A stretch of 50,083 nucleotides of DNA, taken from positions 1 to 50,083 of the forward strand of contig CAIYOZ010000082.1 of assembly GCA_903927945.1 (NCBI GenBank), in the 5' to 3' direction. Shown piece by piece: positions 9,086-17,693 of the stretch (position 1 is the first letter of the stretch; each line of letters starts with the position of its first letter). The notes beneath the pieces were generated by a model. It was not told the DNA's origin. It searched no databases and saw nothing but the letters and a program-made list of their open reading frames with translations. The position numbers and the translations under genes are program-made. Origin of the DNA: an uncultured Bacteroidales bacterium (GTDB lineage: Bacteria > Bacteroidota > Bacteroidia > Bacteroidales > Paludibacteraceae).

Positions 9086-10726
9086 ATGCTACGATCGTCC
9101 CATATTCGTTATTTTCTATATTCCATACTCGTTCTATGTGTTTACGGTTGCACGGGCATACCCGAAGGAATGAAAACGGCTGAGGGGCTGTTGGAAACAA
9201 AGCCTGATTCTGCCTTGCGATTACTGAGGAAGGTGAATACTCACAGGCTGTATACCCCGTCCAATAAGGCGTTTTATGCCCTGCTGATGAGCCGGGCACT
9301 GGATATGAACGACCTGAAAGTTAAATCCGATTCTATGATCAAGTTTGCCTCCGCTTATTATACATCGGTGGAACCCGAACGGGCAGGATATGCCTGGTTT
9401 TACCATGCTCGGGTAGAGCAAAACCGTGGGAATGCCGACAAGCAGGCCGATGATTTGATGAAGGCACAGGGATTTGCCCAACAGACGAATAATTTCAAAC
9501 TAAATGGATTAATTTATTGTGACAAAGCAAGCATGTATGCCTCGCAACGTCAGTTTGACAGCATGATCAGGTATAACCGACTGGCATATCATTCCTTCAT
9601 GCATTTGAAGAATACCCGTAACAGTGTGATCAGCCTGTTAAATATAGGCTATGGATATTTGTATAAATTAAACTGTGACAGTGCTGTACAAAATTATCGT
9701 CTGGCCGAAAAACTGTCATCGTCCCTCCATGATACGCTCTTGCTCTCCACTATCTACAAAAGTTTAGGTTCGGTCTATTACCAGAAAAAAAAATATCAAG
9801 AAGCACTGAATTATTATAAACTAGCACCAGTTACTCATATCGGGGTCTATGATTCCAACAAATGGTATTTAATGGCCAAGGTGTACATTCAAACCGGGAA
9901 CCTTGATTCGGCACGCATCTGTCTCAATCTCATTAACGGACAGCAGGACATTGCCCCCGATTATTACAGGATGTGGCAGTCGTATTATGAAAAGCAAGGA
10001 AACCTGAAGAAAGCTTTGCAGTTTGCAAATAAAATAAACGAGTTGAAAGATTCGTTGAATGAACGAAAGCTATCGGTCAGTTTCGCCGGGTTAGAGAAAA
10101 AATACAAGTACCAGGGGTTGCAGCTGGAAAACGAGCAACTGATTATCAATAACAAACAAAAAGGACTGTTCCTGATATTCGCACTCTTTGTGTTGAGCAT
10201 TTTCGCCATAACGGTTTTGTTTTATAGATTAAGTGTGAATAAGAACCAGTTAACAAGTCAACTCGAACTGTTAGAAAAGGAAATTGCGATTACCGAAATA
10301 GAAAAGGAAAAGTTTGAAAAGGAAAAAGAAAACAATGTACTGTTGGAGAAACAATTGAAATTACAGGCAATATTGCTGTTGAACATAGAACAATACCGAA
10401 AAAACTCTGTTAAGCGCCCCAGGCTTTTGAAAGCTGGGTTGAATGAACAAAATGCCGGACCTACCAATACATTCTACGAAGAATTGATTGCGTGCATGGA
10501 TCTGGAATATAATGATATTTCACACCGCCTGTTAAACAACTACCCCTCGCTTACCAGCCGTGATGTCCTGATTTGCTGCCTCCTGTTGGCAGGATTTGAT
10601 ACAGGGATGATTGCCACAGTGCTTGACGTAAAACTTGAATCGATTACCAAGCACAGGTACCGGCTTCGGGTAAAGCTTCAATTGCAAAGTTCCGATCATC
10701 TGGTGAACTACCTACGTCAATATTGA
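9086..10726 (+). CDS. Membrane-anchored TPR protein with C-terminal LuxR-like HTH
   Basis: The 546-residue product has an N-terminal hydrophobic export segment ending in a lipobox-like VYGC (Cys22). TPR-like helices follow to about residue 345 (for example LGSVYYQKKKYQEALNYYKLA), then a transmembrane segment around 362-382 (GLFLIFALFVLSIFAITVLF), a Lys/Glu-rich coiled coil and a C-terminal HTH (SRDVLICCLLLAGFDTGMIA and LESITKHRYRLR). This layout is common in Bacteroidota: a periplasmic TPR sensor joined across the membrane to a cytoplasmic LuxR-type DNA-binding or regulatory domain. The start is the ATG at 9086, because an upstream TTG falls inside the promoter box. A (CAAA)n microsatellite lies just upstream. 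Target genes are not evident; the next gene on this strand is 850 bases away. Confidence 0.82.
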   Translation: MLRSSHIRYFLYSILVLCVYGCTGIPEGMKTAEGLLETKPDSALRLLRKVNTHRLYTPSNKAFYALLMSRALDMNDLKVKSDSMIKFASAYYTSVEPERAGYAWFYHARVEQNRGNADKQADDLMKAQGFAQQTNNFKLNGLIYCDKASMYASQRQFDSMIRYNRLAYHSFMHLKNTRNSVISLLNIGYGYLYKLNCDSAVQNYRLAEKLSSSLHDTLLLSTIYKSLGSVYYQKKKYQEALNYYKLAPVTHIGVYDSNKWYLMAKVYIQTGNLDSARICLNLINGQQDIAPDYYRMWQSYYEKQGNLKKALQFANKINELKDSLNERKLSVSFAGLEKKYKYQGLQLENEQLIINNKQKGLFLIFALFVLSIFAITVLFYRLSVNKNQLTSQLELLEKEIAITEIEKEKFEKEKENNVLLEKQLKLQAILLLNIEQYRKNSVKRPRLLKAGLNEQNAGPTNTFYEELIACMDLEYNDISHRLLNNYPSLTSRDVLICCLLLAGFDTGMIATVLDVKLESITKHRYRLRVKLQLQSSDHLVNYLRQY

Positions 10727-10996
10727 ATCTTTTTGTACGAGTATTTAACACAAAAGGTCCTGTCCATATCCATTTATTTTTAATTCACGATATCCTCCTG
10801 TTTATCTGTACATTATATTTTAAAGATAAATATGTTGTCCATAAAATAAATCCTGTATTTTTCAATAATACCGGATTTATTTTTTATTTATTTGCAAGAC
10901 GAAATAAATCAAACTGAACATAATCAAAAAGCTTTTGTCCATATAGAAAAAACAGTAGTCGCGACCCTATCAGTATGTTCATAAAAATGAAGTAAG

Positions 10997-11106
10997 CGGT
11001 ACAGTCATTTATGGTGTAGTGAACCTGAATTATTTGTCAATTTAACCTAAACCGTTATTCAAATCAAAATGACAAATGTGAATTGTAATTTTTATTGACT
11101 GTACCG
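10997..11106. repeat. Nested inverted repeat, MITE-like
   Basis: A perfect 11-base inverted repeat (CGGTACAGTCA at 10997-11007, its complement at 11096-11106) encloses a second 8-base one (ATTTGTCA at 11032-11039, complement at 11070-11077). The two arms can fold into one long imperfect hairpin. No transposase is nearby. It could be a miniature inverted-repeat element or the structured part of a non-coding RNA ended by the terminator at 11135. Confidence 0.6.
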
Positions 11107-11134
11107 TTTTTCTTTCATCCCCATACACCTGCAA

Positions 11135-11170
11135 CCTTTCGGATAATACTATCCGGGAGGTTTTTTATTT
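11135..11170 (+). terminator. Rho-independent terminator
   Basis: An 11-base stem (with two G-T pairs) and a four-base loop are followed directly by TTTTTTATTT. It lies 410 bases after the nearest plus-strand gene, so it either ends a long 3' tail of the TPR regulator transcript or a short non-coding transcript from 10.9-11.1 kb. Confidence 0.7.
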
Positions 11171-11364
11171 CTTCAAAACAATGCTAGTTTGTATTTAAAC
11201 TAAAATTAGACAACAAATCAGATTTGTCAATAAATATGGAATTTTATTTTGGATTTGAATTTGCTTTTTTACAAAACCCTTTAATCGTTTTTCGCCACAA
11301 GATAGCTCTAAACATCTTACTTACTGAGATACTTTTTTAAATAACCTTCCATAGAATACAATCC

Positions 11365-11440
11365 GGAGGTTTAGTGAATTATCGACAACGTCGCAGATAG
11401 CGACGTGGTCGATAATTCATTCATTAACTCCCCCCTTTTT
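11365..11440 (+). terminator. Very strong hairpin with T-run, terminator-like
   Basis: The core is a stem GAATTATCGAC-A-ACGTCGC with loop AGATA and the matching arm (11376-11418), 18 paired bases with a single A-G mismatch. Outer arms GGAGGTTTA and TTAACTCC extend it, and CCCCCC plus TTTTT follow. It stands in the 856-base gap 10727-11582, which holds no credible gene. Confidence 0.55.
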
Positions 11441-11498
11441 GCTGGAACAATAAGTAAACAATTCTTTTAAATCTAATTCGTATAAAAAGATTCATGTT

Positions 11499-11506
11499 TA
11501 TCTTTG
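11499..11506 (+). promoter_or_regulatory. Candidate -7 box of the Gfo/Idh/MocA gene
   Basis: TATCTTTG matches TAnnTTTG and lies 77 bases before the start codon of the oxidoreductase, directly after the strong hairpin at 11365-11440. Confidence 0.5.
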
Positions 11507-11582
11507 TACGTTATTTTTCATTGTCACTTGTATTTGCAAACAAATACAACATAAATTAGAACAAAACAATCATCTCAACTCT

Positions 11583-12689
11583 TTGAAACATAAACTATTA
11601 ATTGCAATCTGCATATTCATGCTGACATCATTGAATGTCTTCGCACAGAAGAATCCGGTTCGGGTTGGGATAGTTGGTCTGGTCCATAACCATGTACAGG
11701 GATTTCTTGGCCGGGAAGAGCGGGAAGACATCAAAATTGTAGGGATTGTGGAAACCAATCACGAGTTGGCACTCAGGTATTCCAAACAGTTTCATTTTCC
11801 CATGAGCCTTATTTATAATTCCATGAAAGAGATGATCGATGCCACGCATCCAGAGGCAGTAAGGGCTTTCGGAACAATCTATGATCATCTGGCAGTGGTG
11901 GAAGCATGTGCCCCGAGGGGAATTCATGTCATGGTGAAAAAACCGTTGGCGGTGAATATGGAACATGCCAGGAAGATGGAAACACTGGCAAAAAAGTATC
12001 GTATCCACCTGCTGACCAATTATGAGACTACCTGGTATGCCTCGAACCACAAGGCGTATGAACTACTGCGAAAAGATACCATTGGCAGCCTGCGCAAGGT
12101 GATTGTACATGATGGCCACCGGGGACCCAGGAAGTTAGGCATAAACAGTGAATTTCTCGATTGGCTGACCGATCCGGTGCTGGATGGAGGTGGTGCCATT
12201 GTAGACTTTGGGTGTTACGGAGTGAACCTGACCACCTGGTTAATGAATGGAAAAAGGCCGAACACGGTGACAGCGGTTACGCAACAATTACAGCATGAAA
12301 ACAACCCAAAGGTAGATGATGAATCCACCATTATATTGACCTACGACAGCGTGAATTCTACCATTCAGGGATCGTGGAATTGGCCCATGGGAAGAAAAGA
12401 TATGGAGGTCTATGGTTTGACGGGAGCCATTTATGCTGACAACGGGAATAACCTCAGGGTGCGGATGGCGGAAGGGTATAGTGGATACAACGAAAAAACG
12501 TATCAGTTAAAAAACAGGGAAACACCATTCAATGATCCGTTTGCCTTTTTTGCAGCTGTGATAAGAAATGAGATTTCTTTAGAACCCAACGATCTGTCTT
12601 CGTTGGAAAATAATATGACCGTGGTGGAAATACTGGATGCTGCCAGGTTAAGTGCCAGGACAGGAAGAACAATTCATCTCAGAAAATAA
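11583..12689 (+). CDS. Exported Gfo/Idh/MocA family oxidoreductase
   Basis: The 368-residue protein begins with a signal peptide (MKHKLLIAICIFMLTSLNVFAQ) using a TTG start; no ATG nearby would keep the signal sequence, so TTG is preferred. The nucleotide-binding N-terminus reads VRVGIVGLVHNHVQGF where family members have GxGxxG, so the glycine motif is altered. The typical KPLAVNMEHARKM (EKP motif, here KKP) and the C-terminal alpha/beta part with GGGAIVDFGCYGVNL are present. Such exported members in Bacteroidota often act on sugar derivatives in the periplasm, with tightly bound NAD(P). The isochorismatase-like gene follows after 79 bases. The substrate is unknown. Confidence 0.85.
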   Translation: MKHKLLIAICIFMLTSLNVFAQKNPVRVGIVGLVHNHVQGFLGREEREDIKIVGIVETNHELALRYSKQFHFPMSLIYNSMKEMIDATHPEAVRAFGTIYDHLAVVEACAPRGIHVMVKKPLAVNMEHARKMETLAKKYRIHLLTNYETTWYASNHKAYELLRKDTIGSLRKVIVHDGHRGPRKLGINSEFLDWLTDPVLDGGGAIVDFGCYGVNLTTWLMNGKRPNTVTAVTQQLQHENNPKVDDESTIILTYDSVNSTIQGSWNWPMGRKDMEVYGLTGAIYADNGNNLRVRMAEGYSGYNEKTYQLKNRETPFNDPFAFFAAVIRNEISLEPNDLSSLENNMTVVEILDAARLSARTGRTIHLRK

Positions 12690-12768
12690 TGGTGGAAAAA
12701 CATCAAGTAATCTATTCTAAAACAATAATTAAGAATATCTGTTATAATAATCTAAACTCTTAAACATA

Positions 12769-13359
12769 ATGAATATGGAAATTGATGATGAACTAAGAGA
12801 AATATTAAATCCGGGGAAGACGGCCCTTTTGGTATGGGATGTTCAAAATATGCTGGTCAAGGGCATTTACAACACCGAAACATTTTTGGATAAGAACATC
12901 CAGATTATTCTGTCGGCACGGGGAAACAACATACCGGTTATCTTTTCGAAGATTACCCCACTCTCCGGGAGATTCGAATCACCGGTGAGGAAGTACTTTA
13001 TGAAGAAAAGGGGACCAATGGCAATTCCGGATGCTAATGGGATGGAGCTGACTATTGAACCAGCCAAAGGAGATATGGTGATTCCCAAAAACACTGCCAG
13101 CATGTTCATTGGCACCAATTTCGAATTACTTCTTCGCAATGCCGGTATAACCACCCTTGTCATTACAGGGATTACCACTGAATACGGGGTCGAATCAACA
13201 GCCAGGGATGCCATGAACAGGGGATTCTTCCCGGTGATCGTTACCGATGCCGTATCTTCATCGAACGAGGAAGCCCATAACCGGTCGCTTGAAAATCTAA
13301 AGAGGATTATGATTCTTTTGAAGACTGAGGAAATCATTACAATCTGGGGATTGAGTTGA
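12769..13359 (+). CDS. Isochorismatase-fold (cysteine hydrolase family) protein lacking the nucleophilic Cys
   Basis: The 196-residue protein has the alpha/beta hydrolase fold of the isochorismatase family: ALLVWDVQNMLV with the catalytic-position Asp, the Lys of PKNTASMFIGTNFELLL, and LVITGITTEYGVESTARDA. In amidase-type members that last motif contains Cys (CVESTARDA); here the position is Gly (codon GGG at 13189-13191 region). True isochorismatases such as EntB and PhzD also have Gly there, so the protein may be a hydrolase that does not use a thiol nucleophile. No siderophore or phenazine genes are near. It follows the exported oxidoreductase by 79 bases. Specific reaction unknown. Confidence 0.85.
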   Translation: MNMEIDDELREILNPGKTALLVWDVQNMLVKGIYNTETFLDKNIQIILSARGNNIPVIFSKITPLSGRFESPVRKYFMKKRGPMAIPDANGMELTIEPAKGDMVIPKNTASMFIGTNFELLLRNAGITTLVITGITTEYGVESTARDAMNRGFFPVIVTDAVSSSNEEAHNRSLENLKRIMILLKTEEIITIWGLS

Positions 13360-13471
13360 TTGATTGGGCTAACTGGTTAATTGGTCCATTGGAATTATTT
13401 TTTTGATTTCTAAGGTTAACGTTTCAACAACTCAACATTCAAACAAAATAAACATTCAAACAAAATAACAA

Positions 13472-13821
13472 ATGATAAAAGGGGTTCATACAATGTTTTA
13501 CAGCTCGGATGCTGAGGGGTTCAGGGATTTTCTGAGGGATAAGATCGGATTGTAAGCGACGGATATTGGTCAAGGCTGGCTTATCTTTGACCTGCCTAAG
13601 GCAGACATGGGATGTCATCCAGCCGATGAGCAAAAGGGGCACTCTCAGGAACTCAGGACATTTCGTTTTATTGTGACGACATTGAACAGACAGTTACTGA
13701 ATTAAAGTCAAAGGGTGTGGAGTTTAGGGGAGAAATTGAAAACCATGGCTACGGGTTTGTTACTTACTTTAAAGTCCCCGGGAACTTCTACATTCAACTT
13801 TATCAGCCAAAATACGGTTGA
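13472..13821 (+). pseudogene. Broken VOC (glyoxalase-fold) family gene
   Basis: A start MIKGVHTMFYSSDAEGFRDF opens a glyoxalase/bleomycin-resistance-type domain but meets TAA at 13553 after 27 codons. The same frame continues protein-like (GQGWLIFDLPKADMG) and then shifts near 13640, after which another frame continues GTQDISFYCDDIEQTVTELK and ends in GNFYIQLYQPKYG with TGA at 13821. Together these parts make a normal VOC protein of about 115 residues. One stop plus one frameshift indicate a decayed gene, unless both are sequence errors. Confidence 0.75.
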
Positions 13822-13999
13822 TTGGTTAATTAGTTGATTGGCTGTTCAATAGTTCAACAGTTAGACAATTCAGTATTTAAATTCATGAATCGGGGACACA
13901 ATTCGTACAACACAATACGAACGGAGATAAAATTCATTTTCTAATTTTATTCGCTTTATGAAAATATTATTCATGTATTTTAAAGGAAAGGAGAAAATT

Positions 14000-14686
14000 A
14001 TGAATACTCACAAATCCAGTATGACCACAACAGTTCCACAAAATGATGATTTAATAAAAATACTGCAACCCATTGAATTGTTGAGGCCCAGGTTTGAAAA
14101 GGACGAATCAATACAAAATGCACTGCTACACAGGAAAACCACACGTGAGGTAAAAGATAAAAAGCTTTCACTGCAAACCCTTTCAAATCTTCTTTGGGCA
14201 GCTTGTGGGGTAAACCGAACCAGTGGTCCGTTTGGGATTTCCGGAAGAACGGCAGCTTCGGCCAGTAATTCCCAGGAAATTGAAGTTTATGTAGCTTTGG
14301 AGGAAGGTACCTATTTTTATGATGCCATTCATCACAAACTAGTGCCGGTTGTTACCGGCGACATTCGTAAGCTGGTTATAGGGCATGGTCAGGTCAATTT
14401 CGGGGATAAAGCTCCGGTACGTCTTATTTATATTGCCGATATCCACAGACTCATTCAGACTTCCGGCTATCAGGAGCCCGGTTTACTGGACACCGAAATT
14501 CAAAAGTCCTATTACTTTGTCGATACCGGTCTTATTGCTGGTAATGTGTACTTATTTGCTGCTTCACAGGGTCTGGCCGCCTGGTTCCATAATTGCGATA
14601 AACCGGCTTTGGCAACAAAATTAAAACTACGGGCCGATCAACGCGTACTTTTTGGACAGACTGTTGGATATCCGGAAATGAGGTAA
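14000..14686 (+). CDS. Nitroreductase-fold protein (SagB/ThcOx-like subgroup)
   Basis: The 228-residue flavoprotein has the nitroreductase-type FMN-binding start (LLHRKTTREVKDKKLSLQTLSNLLWAACGVNR, with RKTTR and the GVNR turn), a Ser/Asn-rich segment GRTAASASNSQEIEVYVAL, and the C-terminal GLIAGNVYLFAASQGLAAWF typical of the subgroup with YFVDTGLIAGN. Members use FMN and NAD(P)H for reductions or, in the SagB-type, dehydrogenation of azolines. The ATG at 14000 follows an AAGGAAAGGAG ribosome site and is preferred to one 42 bases upstream. No toxin or RiPP gene is beside it, so a general reductase is as likely. Confidence 0.88.
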   Translation: MNTHKSSMTTTVPQNDDLIKILQPIELLRPRFEKDESIQNALLHRKTTREVKDKKLSLQTLSNLLWAACGVNRTSGPFGISGRTAASASNSQEIEVYVALEEGTYFYDAIHHKLVPVVTGDIRKLVIGHGQVNFGDKAPVRLIYIADIHRLIQTSGYQEPGLLDTEIQKSYYFVDTGLIAGNVYLFAASQGLAAWFHNCDKPALATKLKLRADQRVLFGQTVGYPEMR

Positions 14687-14712
14687 TCGGATTAATTCCC
14701 GCCTAGAAAATA

Positions 14713-14750
14713 CCGGGATACTCACCCTCCGGTCCTCATAAGTATCCCGG
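14713..14750. repeat. Perfect hairpin before the GH27 gene
   Basis: CCGGGATACT (14713-14722) and its exact complement (14741-14750) form a ten-base stem with an 18-base loop, 20 bases before the ATG at 14771. There is no T-run, so it may be a leader structure or a weak terminator for the nitroreductase gene. Confidence 0.6.
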
Positions 14751-14770
14751 ATAATGAATAAAATCAGATT

Positions 14771-16432
14771 ATGAGTCATAAAAACTCTTTTATGAATTGC
14801 AGCAACCTGGCAACCAAAATATTATCGGCGACATTTATCTGTTTACTAAGTATTACAAGCCTGTTCGCACAACACGAATATTCAAAGTCACCGCTGATGG
14901 GCTGGGCCAGCTGGAATAACTTCGGCGTGAAAATTACTGAATCCATCATCAAAGGACAGGCAGATGGGATGTTATCTTCCGGATTAGCGGCAGCAGGATA
15001 CAAGTATATTAATATTGATGACGGTTTCTTTAATGGGCGAAACAGGGATGGGAGCCTGCGGATCGATCCTACTAAATTCCCCCATGGAATGAAGACCCTA
15101 GCCGGTTATATTCATTCAAAAGGTTTGAAAGCGGGATTCTACTCAGAGGCAGGTTCAAACACCTGTGGATCGGTCTATAACAGGCAAGCGGGAGGTATAG
15201 GAGGAGGATTGTATCATCATGATCAACAGGATATCGATCTTTTTTTTAAAAAATGGGGATTCGACTTTCTCAAAGTGGACTATTGCGGGGGCAAAGAACA
15301 GAGTCTCGATGAGAAGACCCGATATACAGAAATCAGAAAAGCAATTGATCACACAGGCAGAAAAGATATCAATTTCAACGTTTGCCGCTGGCAATTCCCG
15401 GGTTCGTGGGTGACTTCCATAGCAAATTCATGGAGAATATCGGAGGATATAAATGCTTCGTGGAGCAGTGTACTCAATATTATTGACAAGAATACCTATC
15501 TGGCTCCTTATGTAAGTCAGGATCACTATAACGACATGGACATGCTTGAAGTAGGCAGAGGTTTGACAACCGAAGAAGATAAAAGCCATTTCAGCATGTG
15601 GTGTATTTTATCGTCACCATTAGTGTTGGGAAATGATTTAACAACCATATTACCAAAAACAATAGAGTTGCTGACAAACTCCGAAGTGATAGCCGTTGAT
15701 CAGGATACCACAGGTGTTCAGGGTCAATTGATATCAGATAACGGTGGCGGATTACAGGTCTGGGCCAGGAACCTTCACGGAAAACAGAGCAAGGAAAGAG
15801 CCGTTGTACTTTTTAACCGGAGTGATAAGGCCGCATCCATGTCAGTAAAATGGAAGGATCTTCATCTGACCGGACCTTCTACATTACGGGATTTATGGTC
15901 ACACACTGACCTGGGGAGTATGGATTCAATGTTTTCATCTGTTGTACCTTCACACGGAGTGGTTATGTTGAAAGTAACAGGGAAGCAAGCCATTCTACAG
16001 GAGACATATGAGGCGGAATATGCCTGGATTAATAATTACAACCTGACACAATCTAGTGCCATTGTTCCAAATCAAGGATCAGTTGTAAGCGATTCAAGTT
16101 GTTCGAGACATGCGAAAGCCTATTCGCTTGGTAACCGGGCCGATAATTACCTGGAATTCCGTGGGATATTTGCTAACAAAACTGCTCGTTATCTCCTGAA
16201 GGTTTTCTATCTGTGTGAACAAAACAGAAATGCCGTTATCACCATCAATGGGAAAGACACGCTGTTGACCAACCTAAATTCAGGAGGAGAGGCCTCAATC
16301 GGAATAAAAACCCTTACCATTCAGTTGAATCGGGGCAATAATATCATTCGTTTTTCAAATTCCACTTCCCCCCTGCCCGACCTGGATAAGATTCAAATTG
16401 ATTTGAATCAATATCCCGAAACGAACAGATAA
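14771..16432 (+). CDS. Secreted GH27 alpha-galactosidase with C-terminal CBM35/6-like domain
   Basis: This enzyme should release terminal alpha-galactose from galactosides such as galactomannan side chains. It has a signal sequence ending near LFAQ (residue 34). The GH27 barrel begins SPLMGWASWNNFG. Asp170 in DFLKVDYCGG is the nucleophile and Asp226 in SWRISEDI the acid/base. Other family marks are YKYINIDDGFF and HYNDMDMLEVG. After about residue 415 a domain starting ETYEAEYAWI, with repeated beta-strand segments to the end, resembles CBM35/CBM6. The total of 553 residues fits that two-domain form. A GH5-like enzyme with a sorting domain lies at 31.7 kb; the two could act on the same mannan, but they are far apart and not an operon. 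No SusC/D pair is visible in the window. Confidence 0.92.
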   Translation: MSHKNSFMNCSNLATKILSATFICLLSITSLFAQHEYSKSPLMGWASWNNFGVKITESIIKGQADGMLSSGLAAAGYKYINIDDGFFNGRNRDGSLRIDPTKFPHGMKTLAGYIHSKGLKAGFYSEAGSNTCGSVYNRQAGGIGGGLYHHDQQDIDLFFKKWGFDFLKVDYCGGKEQSLDEKTRYTEIRKAIDHTGRKDINFNVCRWQFPGSWVTSIANSWRISEDINASWSSVLNIIDKNTYLAPYVSQDHYNDMDMLEVGRGLTTEEDKSHFSMWCILSSPLVLGNDLTTILPKTIELLTNSEVIAVDQDTTGVQGQLISDNGGGLQVWARNLHGKQSKERAVVLFNRSDKAASMSVKWKDLHLTGPSTLRDLWSHTDLGSMDSMFSSVVPSHGVVMLKVTGKQAILQETYEAEYAWINNYNLTQSSAIVPNQGSVVSDSSCSRHAKAYSLGNRADNYLEFRGIFANKTARYLLKVFYLCEQNRNAVITINGKDTLLTNLNSGGEASIGIKTLTIQLNRGNNIIRFSNSTSPLPDLDKIQIDLNQYPETNR

Positions 16433-16615
16433 TGCATCGGGCTATCCATTCCGAATACGCCACTCATTTACAATTCGTTTTGGCCTAACATAGTCTGTGC
16501 TAGCATACCCATATGTCCTGAAAGTTACAATTCATTCCATAAACAAAATTGAAAAGTGGTTGTTATAGTAGTGTTTTGAAACTAAATAATTAATTCGTAA
16601 AACAACTAAACAAAT

Positions 16616-17056
16616 ATGGCAAGGACAAGCACTTACCTCAATTTCCCGCGCAATACGGAAGAAGTTTTCAATTTTTATAAGTCAGTTTTCGGTGGTGAAT
16701 TTAGTGGGAATGGGATCGCACGATTTGGTGATTTTCCACCTGCCGAAGGAATGCCACCCTTGGCAGAGAAAGATAAAAATCTGATTATGCATATTGAATT
16801 ACCCATATTGGGGGGACATGTGCTAATGGCCACCGATGCACCGGAATCCATGGGATTTAATGTAAACATGGGTAATAATGTACATATCATGCTAGAACCT
16901 GACACAAAGGAAGATACAAAGAATCTTTTTGAAGACCTTTCTGCCGGTGGTAGAATTACAATGGATCTGCAGGATATGTTTTGGGGGGCATATTATGGTG
17001 CTTGTACCGATAAATTTGGGGTACAATGGATGTTCAATTGCAATGAAAAAAAATAA
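16616..17056 (+). CDS. VOC family protein, PhnB-like
   Basis: The 146-residue protein begins STYLNFPRNTEEVFNFYKSVFGGEF and ends DMFWGAYYGACTDKFGVQWMFNC, the pattern of PhnB/YjdN-type glyoxalase-fold proteins. The family binds metal in some members, but the usual His/Glu ligands are only partly kept here, and no reaction is proven. The SRPBCC gene follows 24 bases later, so the two are probably cotranscribed; this neighbour pairing is common in bacteria. Confidence 0.9.
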   Translation: MARTSTYLNFPRNTEEVFNFYKSVFGGEFSGNGIARFGDFPPAEGMPPLAEKDKNLIMHIELPILGGHVLMATDAPESMGFNVNMGNNVHIMLEPDTKEDTKNLFEDLSAGGRITMDLQDMFWGAYYGACTDKFGVQWMFNCNEKK

Positions 17057-17080
17057 CTGAATCTTTAAAGTTTAATAGCA

Positions 17081-17518
17081 ATGGAAGCAACAGAAAAAAC
17101 AAAAATTACTGTCCAGGCAATGATTGATGCACCCATCGAAACAGTGTGGAAATGCTGGACTACACCGGAATATATAATTAAATGGAATTATGCCTCCGAT
17201 GATTGGCAATCGCCCTGGGCGGTAAATGATTTACGGGTTGGTGGAACTTTCGATTATCGCATGGAAGCCAAGGATCGCAGCGATGGGTTTGATTTTGGAG
17301 GAGTATATGACAAAGTCATTACAAATGAACTCATTGAGTATACTTTAGGTGATGACAGGAAAGTACAGGTTGTATTTAAAGTGTTGGGTAACAAAACCGA
17401 AATCGTGGAAACATTCGAAGCTGAAGGTACAAATCCCATCGATGTGCAACAGAATGGCTGGCAAACCATCCTGAATAATTTTAAGAACTGTGCAGAACAT
17501 ATGTTGATAAAAGCATGA
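17081..17518 (+). CDS. SRPBCC (AHSA1/START-like) domain protein
   Basis: The 145-residue protein has the AHSA1 pattern: ITVQAMIDAPIETVWKCWTTPEYIIKW at the start, then GGTFDYRMEAKDRSDGFDFGGVYDKV, and the C-terminal helix QNGWQTILNNFKNCAEHML. Such proteins form a hydrophobic-ligand cavity; no ligand is known. It probably shares a transcript with the VOC gene 24 bases upstream. A 175-base AT-rich gap with no recognisable element follows. Confidence 0.9.
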   Translation: MEATEKTKITVQAMIDAPIETVWKCWTTPEYIIKWNYASDDWQSPWAVNDLRVGGTFDYRMEAKDRSDGFDFGGVYDKVITNELIEYTLGDDRKVQVVFKVLGNKTEIVETFEAEGTNPIDVQQNGWQTILNNFKNCAEHMLIKA

Positions 17519-17693
17519 TCGGAGATTAGTATCTGAATATCACTTACTAGTCTGTAGTCCTGAAAAATTTGATTTAAACGGATTACAGCTTGTTTTATAA
17601 CAGCAATAAAAGTAAATCGTTTTTATAAAATGTATTTTATTGAATTTTAAATCAATATTTTAAACTGGTTATTAATATTTTAAAATTAAAATT

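Noticed and set aside
10723-10917. 64-codon frame with TTG start after the TPR regulator
   Set aside because: It overlaps the preceding stop, has no ribosome site, and its Phe/Ile/Leu-rich content is what AT-rich non-coding DNA gives.
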